A DNA stretch of 64,000 nt from assembly GCA_048013815.1 (NCBI GenBank), contig CM106585.1, positions 21,700,001 through 21,764,000 on the forward strand, read 5' to 3'. A model generated the notes under the pieces. That model saw only the letters and a program-made list of their open reading frames with translations, was not told where the DNA came from and made no database searches. A program made the translations under genes and the position numbers. Shown in pieces: positions 32,771 through 44,577 of this stretch. This stretch comes from Setoptus koraiensis. Taxonomy: Eukaryota; Arthropoda. How positions within the stretch are numbered: the stretch's first letter is position 1; every line of letters starts with the position of its first letter.

Positions 32771-34302
32771 AGTTGAGCGTTACTATTGACTTTATTACGC
32801 TGCTACGTTTACAAACTTTTCCAAAACCATTCATCGCAACACACACAACAGAAAATAGTGCAACAGTGCACTGACAATTCGAGCCCAATTGGATCAGCAA
32901 TGCTCTCAGAAATTGTTAACATTTTTCCAGAGTATTCTGCATCGCAAAGGTTATGCCTAGCAAAATGCCTCGTCTAGAAAAATGCGTACAGCAAGCTCGA
33001 TCGCATGCATTGTAGCTTGCATCTCTATGAGTTATACAACACCAATCAAACTTAGTTGCGTCTATTGTCTAGAGTTTACATGAGGTCATATGGTGATTAA
33101 ATTATCTTGAAATGCGAGCTTAACTTACATAATAACTTATCATTGTATCATGTCGTCCAATCCGTTCTCATATTGCATTATCAGTGACATCCCATTCTCC
33201 CTTTTAAAAACACGCTCTTTTTGGCAATTTTTCATGTACAGGTGACAGACAAGTAAGAGATTTATCCTACAACTAATGAGCAGCATTTATGTAGCAATAA
33301 CAATTCAAAAATATGAAATATTTGAGTGGCGAATTGTGTTTCGTTTCGCGATGTTTTACTAATCGAGGCACCATTGTTGAAACGACAAACTGTATTCTTG
33401 AGATGGGAGTAGTTAATGTTATATTACATCAGCGTTTAGTCATGCGGCTTAGCCAACCAGTGTATCAAGACAGCACCGTCCAAATAAGATAGATAACCGA
33501 AACTTAAGCTTAAAGAAAGCTTATATTAAAAAACAGACGCATGTATGAAATACACATCTTGAAAAAATCAAAACATTCATCAGACATTACAAAGAATGAA
33601 TTAACAAAGATGAGAGTCAAGTTTAGTTCGCACGCTCGAAACAATCCTAGTGAGAAAAAAAAGCTGTTCTGAAGACTATCATTTACGATGTTAATTGCTA
33701 ACGCACAGGATACCCATTATTTATACATACAGGTTACATTGATTATAACTGAAACGATCTTTCTCTTTTGGCTATTCATCAGTTGAAGCGAATAATAGAT
33801 CAGAGCAGGAGATTGGGAGCCTATATTGGGGGCTAGGTAAATAAATTTATCCGGTTGTATCGGTAACAAATGAACTCGCACAAAATCAGAATAATTACAT
33901 CGTTGCAACCGAATGACCAACTGTCTGTCGAAACCAAATGAAACAAATTCCAGACAGACAATCTCATCTGCTCAATGTTGCAAGTCAAGTGTAGGAGGAA
34001 AGGGTTAGAAATGAATTCATTGTTTTCTATTTATGTGACAGATCAACTTGCGTTATTAAATTTATTTCGCAGATATGAAGCTGATATCGTTGCCTGGTGA
34101 AACTAATAGGTTCGTGCATAATTCATTATCGTCTGTATCTAGGGCTTGTTACGGGTCTATGCCATGCCTGTGTGGTGTAAAAACACCCACGATATAAACC
34201 TACAGAACCGGAAATGATTCTTACCATATGCCTGTCGTTAGTGCGTTGTATGGTTAGATTGGCTTAGCTAACCTGAATGAAAGTATGAGTGGAAAAAAAA
34301 AC

Positions 34303-34337
<35 letters not shown>

Positions 34338-37300
34338 TTGTATTGAGCCATGACATAAAACACATTGGATAAATGAAAATAGAAAATGAAATAGGGTAAA
34401 ATGCTGTTTCGCCTCTGGGATCCTCAATAACCAATTGTGTATGTGTCTGTATATAACATCGAGAAGGGAGGTGAAAGAGAAAAAGTTTGTACCTAGCTAA
34501 GCTCAACTGTATGTGTGTTTCATTTAGCAATCCGTTTACGGATACCACCATTATCATTTATCAAACAAAAGATACCACTACAACTATTTTCGTATCGAGC
34601 AGCCTCATTGGTTCTATCAGATTAAATCCTCTTTTCTGGTAGACATGCTTTTTCCATAAAGAGATATAAGATTACATACGCACAGTTTTCCAAATAACAG
34701 CTATAAATTCAACAGAAAAGCCAGTGTGGAAACAAACCAATATCTAGTAATACTCATACCGATAGTTGCTGATTGATTCTGTCTTGTATTTGTATGTTTG
34801 TTTGTTTCTCTATTGCTAATCTCACGACCGCCAAACCCAACTGGACAGGCCCCTCGATTGCCAACATGCCGGGAGGTGATATTGTTTGCCGCTCGATTGG
34901 ACCGTAATAATTGCGCCGGCTCAAATGGATAGAGAGGTGTCTAAATGAAAAAAAAAAGAAACGGTTCACTACTTTCCACTAATACCGATACGATACTGAC
35001 TGAATCCTATAGCGATGCCGTTTTGGATGTTTATGCTTTATCGCCTGTCTCACAAGCAAGTTGGAGTCACAAGTTTCATTTCGTTTCATTTTTTCATTTC
35101 GGCGTTTTGGCAAATTCTTCGTCTGTTCAGATAATTGTGGTTCTGGCATAATTGACGATATTTTCATCAATTTTTTCTTACTTGAATACACAAGTTCAAG
35201 TAAGTGGTGCTTACATCATACTATCATCGAAGACCGTAACCACCAATAGTGGAAAAATCATATTTTGTACAATGCAAAAATATCTACAAATGCTCGTCAT
35301 TGTGCTTTCAAAGATGATTATCAGCGGATGACTTATACAGAATATAAATCGCTGCAAACCAGCCGATATGTAGGGAGAAAAAGTTTTTCTGAAAAACTGC
35401 ATCCCAAACAATTCATGAAATCATTGTAACCAGATGAACAATGGATAGATATTCGCACAGTTTTTGGCTGACCACAGAAGAATCGATAGCGATGCAACAA
35501 AAATTTAACCAAAACCCCTCATACATATGCACCCGAAATGGTAGCGATGTACACTGAAGTAAAATTTTTAATATAAAATGTTTTCACTTCGCTCAGAATT
35601 CATTGAATCGCGATAACTGTCTAATGTAGCGTTACCAATCATTAAGCGTAAAATTTGAATCATATCAAAGTCGAGTTGAGTTACGTCATCAATTGGCTGA
35701 CACAAGTTGGGGAACTGTTCGGAATTGAATTACTAACTTTATTCACTTTGGACACAATGCAGATTAAGTAAATTGCCATAAGATTAATGTGTCAAAGCGA
35801 TAGGTGAAACAAACTTAATACCCAGATTAACGTTGTACTTACCCTAAAACTGTGTGTGTGTGTGTTCCATTGATCCTCGCTGCCAACAATACATAAATCA
35901 CATAGCGCTTTTATCCAGTCAGTTAATTCTGGCGAGATTATCAACCTATGAACTTTGGGCCAATAGCTTGAATTGAATCAATCAAACAAATGCTGACCTT
36001 GAAATTGCTTATTCTCTGTATCAGTGAACTATCTAAATACCAAATGGAGTTATTTCGGGCTTCGTGAGCTGGCCAAGCTGTACCAAGTAACTAGGTTTGC
36101 AGCCTAGGTAATCACAAAAATCATCTATTATCCGGCAATATACTGTTGTTTTGTTCTCATTTTATCCGGCTGTGAGCACTGGCTAGAAGTGTGGGACCTT
36201 ATTTCATTTCATCTAATTTAATCTGCTTACTGTTGTTGTTTATCATTGAAATAGTCCCTGGTACATAGATTCGCCCATTGAGTCAAATGTCAAACGATAG
36301 AATTGGTAATACAATACTTTCGGATGATTGAACGCAACAACGGAGTAAATGATGCACTATGTTCAATGGATGAACATTAGGCGCGTTTTTGCACCACCAT
36401 GTGATCATTCAGCCCGGCCTGGTTGCATAACGATATTTGGTTAGCTGCCAAAAATCATTCTGACCGTCCGGGTGATGACAAACGAGTTAGTGACAAACAA
36501 TATTTCTCGAGCGTTTTTCAATTGAATCAATTTTCTGTTTGCTTATCCGACTCAACTAAAACAACTAAATAAGCTTGAGATTGATAACTGGTGTCCTCGG
36601 CTGCTTATCGTTTGCTAGTGACATGAGCAAAGTAGATAATGTGCAACAGAATGAGATGTATTGATCGATTTCTTCGTAGTTGACACGTTAACAACAACAT
36701 AGACGCCGACACTGTGACCAGATGAAGAAAATTCTTGCGCCGCAGATATCTCTTGAGTGACCTCCGGAAGTGCGGCCCTGCTAAGAGTATTAAATACAGA
36801 AGCGAGGCTGAATTTGGCTAGGCAGCCAAGTTAAAATTTCATTCGCTGCTACTGTATATTTCGTGACAAACAAATTGGTTTTGAGGCAACTGATGCCAAC
36901 GAGAAGCAGCTTGCACATGACAACAACAGTTCATATATTCAACCAACCAGCGAGCACGATTATCGATTGAATGCAATTCGTCGACGCCTTGTATTGAAAA
37001 ATTTATTGCATCATTAAGAAATTAATTGAATGGTGGCCATAACTATATATTGTGAGATAGATAATGAATTGGAGTGAGTATGACATGTGAATTGTTTCCC
37101 AGTAGCCACTATTTACAGTGCTATTTACATTGAATTGTCCCATCTGCAACTGATTTATTTGCGCGAATGCGCCAGTATCAACTGGCCAGTCATCGATACA
37201 ACCACACAGCTTGATGTTTACCCACCATGAAGCTGTTTGTTTGCCAGTGAATAGATAGAGAGAGGGGATCGCGTAATAGGAAAGGGGTCCCACTAGCAAT

Positions 37301-40300
37301 AATAGCTGAAATAATAGCCGAAATAATAGCCCCCGAAATAGTGGTTGCATATGATGAATGAATCTCCATTGGTGTCCATGATAAACAGACATAAATATTC
37401 GTTGCGTAATCAAACAATCACTCATGTTCATGACAAACAATAGAATATTGTTGTGTCGTCGGTGCAATATGTATCAATGTAACAATACTGTTGATCGGCT
37501 GTTACTGTTGTTGTTCGGCTTCTTTCTGGCAGCTGCTATCAGCTGCTTTCGTTTAGGCCCGCACACACTGTAGGAATGTGGCATGATACAATGAATTTCT
37601 GGCTATTTTGTTGGCTATTACAAGTTGTTAGCTAACGACAAACTCACACACACATAGTGAGACGATGTCATTACTATAATAATCATATCAATGGTGCCAA
37701 GCTCTCTATTTATACTATGGATTCCGTATCACGCTAAGTATTTCTGTTCAAATGGATATTATTCATTCTGTCCGCTGGCAGCATTAGCTTGTCCGGGTGG
37801 CTCGCATCATGGGATTACGAAAAATTTGTCATTAGATGGCTTTTCCCACCAAACAAGTCCAACTGACACACCCAGTGGCTTTGCTCTGCATTGTATCATC
37901 ATTAATATACATGTAATCCATACATAATGATGGTGCACTCAAACTGACCCACGGCCAACATCGTTGACCAGTAGCTGTGGGGCACAGCCGACAGGTGCTA
38001 TAAACAGAGATACAATGAATGAAACATAAATAATGTTACATAATGATCAGTGTTATTAGGTAGACAAACTCAAAATGTTGTGTCCATTGTCGATTTAACA
38101 CCAAACAGCCTTTCGTGATGGCGAAGAAAACGATGAATGGAACAACTTCCGGCAAGGGCACAATCTGACAGACACAGTTAACATTTGAACATATTTCAAT
38201 TGTCGTTGAGCTTGTAACCAAGTTTTTCAATGCATACTAGTCATAATTTTGAGCAAAAATTGTCAAGCATATCATCGAGATTGTCAATAAACGATTCGGT
38301 TTATGGTTCCGCCAACGAAGAATTCGCCGAAATTCCAAGTGGCACCACAGTTAGAAATGTTATCTGATTAAATACTCAGACAATAAGTTTTCGCAGTGCC
38401 CAGTGAATGTCACATTGCACGACAGTGCGATTAGACAGGATTAGACAACGATGTAGCAAGGTCGTGTCTAAAGAGTTGAGTTGTCTTTAAGTCCACATTT
38501 ATCGTGGTGGCACTTTTTTCCAGTTGGTCAGCACGGGCTTACACGATACACGTTAGGCCGAAAAATGGCGAGATTATAGCTGTCGCTAATCCGTCAGTGC
38601 GGATAAATGAGTGAAACAGTTGGTTCGGTTCGCCAGACAGAAATAAGGAATATGAAATTCGGTAGTTTATGGCAACCGCAAATAACCGCAAGTTGAGGCC
38701 TCATCAACGAGCCCAATCAGGCTTGCCGATGAGGCCTCGCCGACTCCGACAAGGAAATGGGTTATTACAGTGAGGATAAGGGCATTTCTTGTTGTCCCTG
38801 ATGCATTATTAATCCATTTACACAGCCCCCCACACCCCACGCAAACAAACACAAACAACGACCTCGTTGTTACAACAGTATTACATGATGTAATACTGAC
38901 TAGTAATGAGCTCAAGTGCTCGCGTTTTGGCCTCCGCTAATCCGGTTAGCTGGCCAATTCAGATGAGAGCAATAATGGATGATTGTCGCCATGCTATTTA
39001 GTCTGATCACAGTTTATACACAGTGCGTGTTGGGTGAGTTTGGGGCCAGCGATGAATGCAACGTAACAAGCAGACAAACATAATGGTGAACAAACAAAGC
39101 CAATAAAGATGTCACAAAATAGGTTCGAATCGGACAAACAGTCGTTAATTACCAGCGTACATGCGTCGCAGCCAGTGCTCACATTTCGGATATGCTTACA
39201 CCAAATCGAGAGAATTATATCAACTCGTCGAAATATTTTCTCTCTCTCTCTCTCTCTTAGAGAAAGGAAGACTCTCTGCGAGGCCTTTGTTTGTGGGCTG
39301 ACCGGAAGTGGACAAAGCAGTGCATTTGCACTTGTGTTCAATTGGATGTCTGTGTTAATTGCATGCATGCTAATCTTAACAAAAAGTGTATCGTAACAAA
39401 ACCCGAGCGGCCCATTCTCTCGCGGAATGTTTCTGTTTCTATCGTTGCGTTGCATTGCCCGATGCTGGCCACTAGATACTCACGAGTTTCGTTTGTTTTA
39501 TCCGTCGGCAATCCGGCGAAACATTGCCGAAAATTGCACAATGTCATTTTTTACAGTTCACACTGACGGAAGTACACATTTGTCACACAATTTCTCCATC
39601 GCCATTGACAGTATTCATTGGTGAATAGTAGTCGAGTGTCAAAACGAAATCATTGAATAATTATGGATATTTGAATATTAGATTATGTAAAGATACTATT
39701 GATACTATTTTGAACATATTGATTTATGTCCTGTGTACGTGGCAAAAGCGGCTTGCGAAAGCCCGCTGCCAATAAAGATAAAGTGGCCATGGCGCTGGCG
39801 ATGCTGTGATGCCTCACCAGTGTAGGTGAGTGGTGCTCTTGCAGACTGTTGCATAACTGATACAGACAGGAAGTTTGAAGTTGGCTTCTTTTTGCACGAG
39901 CGCTGCACAGTGTGCAACTCTGTTGTTGCTGCCGGCGATCTTATCGGTTGTCAGTTGCCAAAATAGACGCTATCGCACTTGTTTTGCCGCTACAACTTAT
40001 TTCCATAAAGTGAATACCAAAAATAGCTGCTCTGCTTTGGGGCCAGAGAGTGAGGGCGCTCAGCAGGATAAGATCAGCGCACAAAGATAAGATTACTGCA
40101 ATAGCTGGACTGGCTGCACTGGTATTAGTTGAGTATTGGTCAGGGGGGGGGCCGCTTTGACTTAGCACGTGCAGCGCGTGCAGCGTGTAGCGCGTACACG
40201 CAGGTACAAGTTGGCAAGGGCCAAGAAGGGGCGCGAGAAGAGATTTTGGTCTAAAATAATTTGATTATTCATGTGCTCTCTTCACGGCCGACAGTGTGAT

Positions 40301-40550
40301 CTATCTTTGATGATCAATGATGGAATTATGGTGCCGTTGCCGGGTGCAAGCACACTCACATATTAACCTATTCATCAGCTGGGGCCGGCAGCCATTCATT
40401 CTGTGGCACGAGTGTGTTGCGCGAGCGAGCGAACGACGAATGCTCTCGGCGAATGAATGGGAGCCGCGAACTGGGAGCCGCGAACTTGGACCGAATGAGG
40501 GAGAAAGACCATGTCAGAGACTGTGCGGCGAGACGGAGGGAGACTCCGGG
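32771..40550. other. long intergenic region, no supported gene
   Basis: AT-rich DNA with microsatellites: (GA)n at 34306-34333 and (TC)n at 39240-39256. A perfect 10-bp inverted repeat with an 8-nt loop lies at 35177-35204 (CTTACTTGAA). The longest open frame (37003-37467, minus) is hydrophobic and repeat-derived (AATAATAGC units near 37290-37335) and I do not call it a gene. Confidence 0.55.
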
Positions 40551-41284
40551 AGAGAGAGAGAGAGAGAAAAAAGTTTTCTCGCTTGCCAAGAGAAAACGGG
40601 CCGCTAGCGCCGAGAGAAAATCGCGTGCGCGCTTTGCGTTGCTGCGTTACGCAACAGAAGCGCTCGCAATGACCACTAGGTGACTGCACTCACAAGAACT
40701 GTCTGTCGTGTTGTGCGTGTACGTGTGCGCAAACTCGCCGACGCATGCTGGAGGCGAGCGTAAGTGGCAGGGGGCAGAATTGTTTTGATTTAGCGAGGCG
40801 GCGCTGCTGTTGTTGTTAGCACATAGCGGCAGTCAGTTCGATTTGGCGAGCCTCAATGAACACGCCGGCCAGCGGGAGATAAATTCAAAGTCAATCGAAT
40901 CGAATGTTTGTAACGGATTGAAGTATCGTGTAGAGGGCGCGAGCACGCCAGAACAAGCGAACTGCAGTGGATAAGTGTTGTTGCGCTGACACAAGACGCA
41001 TCGTTTCTCGAATGAACAGTTTTCAGTCAGTTCTAGTGCCATCACACAGCGACTAGCCAAAATATAAGAGGCCAACGAAACTTGGAGCAACTCAACTCGA
41101 AACTGGCTCAAGCCCGCAACAAAGGCAACAAACAACGCATAGCTGCCAGCTGTAGCTTACTTACAGCAGCAACAAATAACCGATAGCTGCTGGCAAGACC
41201 GCCACACTTGGATTAGAGCGCCAGCGAAGAAGCGAAAAAGCGAAGAAGCGAAAAAGCGAAAAGGCGAAAAGAGGCGCCAAATCA
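40551..41284 (+). promoter_or_regulatory. candidate promoter and non-coding leader exon
   Basis: A GC-richer island in AT-rich surroundings. A GAGAGAGA run at 40551-40566 is a GAGA-factor-type element. An arthropod initiator-like TCAGTT lies at 40833-40838. About 450 bp downstream comes CAG|GTGAGT, a near-ideal splice donor with the intron starting at 41285. No long coding frame fills the interval, as expected for a 5'UTR exon. The next plus-strand coding exon is the GPCR at 44153, preceded at about 44145 by an AACAG acceptor-like sequence, so this may be its leader. All of this is inference from motifs. Confidence 0.35.
41224..41271. repeat. 8-bp tandem repeat (GCGAARAA), six copies
   Basis: Six head-to-tail copies of GCGAAGAA/GCGAAAAA/GCGAAAAG lie just before the strong splice donor at 41284. 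In transcribed RNA these purine-rich GAA motifs would resemble exonic splicing enhancers. Confidence 0.75.
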
Positions 41285-44152
41285 GGTGAGTAGACGCATC
41301 ACGTTTGTCGTCGCAGCAGCACGTTGCGTCTTGTGCCGCTGCCGTTCGCCACAGTCGGCCAGAAATTCCAGAGTGCCGACCGAACTGATTTTCAGAGCTC
41401 GGCAGATTTCCAGAGCTCGGCAGGCCGCCGCCGGCGAAACGGTTGCCAGCAATTGTGTGCCGGTTATTTTTTACAGTCGATTTAGCGGCAACACTCAATT
41501 GATTTGGCACTGATCCATTACACACACACACACACACTAACAAATACAGGAATGTGTATATATTATATCCGTGTCCATGTTGCCTGATGTTATGTTATAT
41601 GGCGGTTGCATGATGTGATCCGCCGCTCAACGACTATTACGCAAAAGTTTTCTAGCTGGCTGAAAATCGCATCAAATGACACAGCAGCCAGCGTGGAAAT
41701 TAACGTACAGACGCGCGACGATTGTGTGACCAATTTCAATCAGTATTTATAAATTCATGGCCAAAGTTGACTGATAAGTTTGCCCTTTGGTGAGTTTTGT
41801 CGCTCGTCGCTTGTCGCTGTCACCAAACGACAAGCGAGGTCGCGACGAGCGAGGTGCGATATGCGACTCGCGACTAACAAACACAAACTAATGCCCAAAT
41901 ATCGTCAGCCCTATCATTCGATACTGTCGACCGAGACTCGCTCGCTCGGCTCCATGTGCACACAACTCGCAATTCGCGTTCGCGTCACAATTTGCGTTGC
42001 CGTCGCAATTCACGTTGGCGTCGCAATTTGCCATGCGATCGCAGCGGTCGACCCTAGAGAAAGAGAGATTGTTATGCAACAGCAACAATAAACATTCTTG
42101 CTTTTTTGTTCGTGTCGCACACACAAACAACGAACACGACAACTTCAATTAGATCGGCCAGGTGAGGCTCGGCCGACAGTGACAGCGAAAGTGTGTGCGT
42201 CTGCTCAATTGTTAGCATTCCGTTCATCATACACAATGTATCAAATGTGCGCGATTTAAATTGTCTAGTCGCTGCCTCTCATTATCCCTATGGCCAGCCA
42301 GTAATTGTGAGCCAGTCAGGCCTCACTGACTATTGATGGAACAGTCTCTGATAATCAGTCAGCTTGGCTTGGCTGTCATCCAGAGAGCCCTGATTGGCAC
42401 GCAATTGCGCTCAGAATATTTATAGATTGTGCAATAATTTAATAAGTGCAACAGCCCCCCGAAGTGAGCCGACAGACACAGACACAAAAAAAGAGAATTG
42501 CTGTTGTTCATCATGCTGCAGTGTGTCGCATCAACATCATCATTATCATTGCTCTCAGACACAACGGCCACATCCATCTATTTATTTAACTATTATTATT
42601 GTTGTTATTGAACAATGTGTAATGGTTGCAATTGAACAACAACAATTGAAAATGAGCTCATTACGTCACATTGTCTGGATACGTTGCCTGGCGTATGGCT
42701 CTCATGCGCATGCAGCGGTTGTTTGATGTAGGTTACAAAGTATTATTATCATTGTGGATAATACTCAGGATTAGATAACAACGAACGCTTGCTCGTGTCG
42801 TATGGACAGGAGCTGTGGCTTCCTTTTTCATTAATATCCTTTTTCATTATGTTACCACGATACCGCAAATACGATTAATATCGTCAAGTAGCGAGTAGCG
42901 CAGTAAGAAAATCTCTAGACTACTGAGTGTGTGTGTGTGTGTGTGAGTGAGGAATGCCAACGCACAACAACTATCACTGTTGTGCAATAATCAAAAAACA
43001 GTAAACAGGTCAGCGAAATGATTTGACAGTTATCTTGACAGTTAGATAACTAGCTCAGCTGATAACATGACACATGAGCCAGCTTGACAATGACACACAG
43101 TAAGCCTTTTCGTCGTCGTGTTCCTTTTCAGCAAGATCGCTCCACGATAAATACAAAGACCAAACATAGAGAGCCAGCTATAGCGTTCATATGACCTACC
43201 ATGTACATATATACTAACACCTAATAACGTCAGAAATTGTCTTTTTGCTCCTCTTTTAATCACTCTCGTCATGTAACTCTCATCGTAGCATATGTTCAGA
43301 GGGCAGTATTGATGTATACGTTCAAATGGCATTGTTGCCCTGGTTGTGTTAGCTGCTCGCAAAGTGTTTCACATGACATTGATATCATCGCAACAATTTA
43401 GATAGTAGATAGAAATAATTGTTGATTGATAAATTGGTGATCCGAACAGACAAAACAAAACACACAAATCTGTTTCTCAATTTCTTCAATTATCCGCAAA
43501 CAAACACAAGACACACAACAACTGTGCCAATAAAGCAAATTCAAGTGACTGAAAGGCAATTAGCAGCAACAATACAAATTGGATATGACGACATTAGTGA
43601 TTTGATATTATTCACTTCAATTATCACTTCTATTGTTAGTAGCTGAATCGGCACACAAGGACCATTGTCTAACATTGGACAACATATTGGTTTTATATTA
43701 TGTAAATGACTGTGCTCGAAGAAATCAGCAATATTCAACCCGACAAAATCAGTCACTAACACAGTGTCAACTACCCATCATCGGCCATATAATACTATAT
43801 GATTGTTGCCCATAAATTAGTATTTGAAAGTAAGAGTCACTGATGCAAACAAACAAATATGGCTGAAACAATGAAAGGATATATTATTATAAAATTGTAC
43901 CCATTGCATCACTCAACGCACAACAATCATCTAACTAAATAGTGAACTATATCAGGCAGCATATATATGACATATTCAATGATATGCAAAGTGTTTGATT
44001 GTAAAATATTTGTTTAGACCATAATTGATACATCAATAGTGACAGCGTCAGACGAGATATTCAACGAGTCAACGTATCATTCCTATATTTGTGATATATG
44101 AAATTAATTGTACTGAAATATTAATTGGCATTGACACGATAACAGTAATAAG
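41285..44152. other. non-coding stretch, possibly a 5'UTR intron
   Basis: No gene-like frame is present. Microsatellites are (CA)n at 41521-41537 and (GT)n at 42926-42945. At about 41965-42030 an imperfect GCGTYRCAATT unit repeats roughly six times. If the leader exon at 40.8 kb belongs to the GPCR gene, this is its first intron. Confidence 0.4.
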
Positions 44153-44577
44153 ATGCTTTTCTGCAATTCAAGCACAATTGCCGATATTCGCAAATGGGAC
44201 AGAAGTATTCCACGTGATATAGACACCTATACAGTGTACAAGTATGTGTGTCCGATATTGTTATTTTTTTGTTTATTAAGTGTCACATTTAATTCTGTTC
44301 TACTTGGCATTGGTCATTTCAGACAAAAAAGGGATAAAACACCGATATTAGTGTTATCATTAGATTTGGCTTGCACAGATACAATAGCATCGTTAATAAA
44401 TGGAATTGGTCTATTATGTAACTCTTATTTGCCGATTATGTTTGATATTCAATTTACAACTTGCACATTATTAGTAATAGAGATATTTCGAGTTGGCTCT
44501 CTTGTGGCATCCGTATTGCATCTATTGGCATTGGCAATTGTACACTATCGAGGAGCCGTGCGTCCATTGCACTACAG
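44153..44577 (+). CDS. rhodopsin-like GPCR, first coding exon (TM1-TM3)
   Basis: Start of a class A G-protein-coupled receptor. After a short outside N-terminus with one N-glycosylation site (NSS), three hydrophobic helices follow: TM1 with FNSVLL (the conserved Asn), TM2 with SLDLACTDTIASL (the conserved Asp), and TM3 beginning at the conserved Cys (TTCTLLVIEIF) and ending LALAIVHYRGAVRPLHY. The cytosolic end of TM3 reads VHY where most class A receptors have DRY. The exon ends at TACAG|GTGAGT in phase 2. I could not find exons for TM4-TM7 downstream in this window, so the gene is partial here: its introns may be very long, or it may be cut off by the purine-rich block. Ligand class is unknown; several arthropod orphan receptors share an HY variant. 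Confidence 0.75.

Noticed and set aside
37003-37467. 154-codon hydrophobic minus-strand frame that looks membrane-like
   Set aside because: The hydrophobic part comes from repeated AATAATAGC-type DNA; there is no homology pattern and another frame overlaps it on the same strand.
39121-39131. GGTTCGAATC, resembling a tRNA B box
   Set aside because: No A box or acceptor-stem pairing at the right distance upstream, and the flanks do not fold as a cloverleaf.
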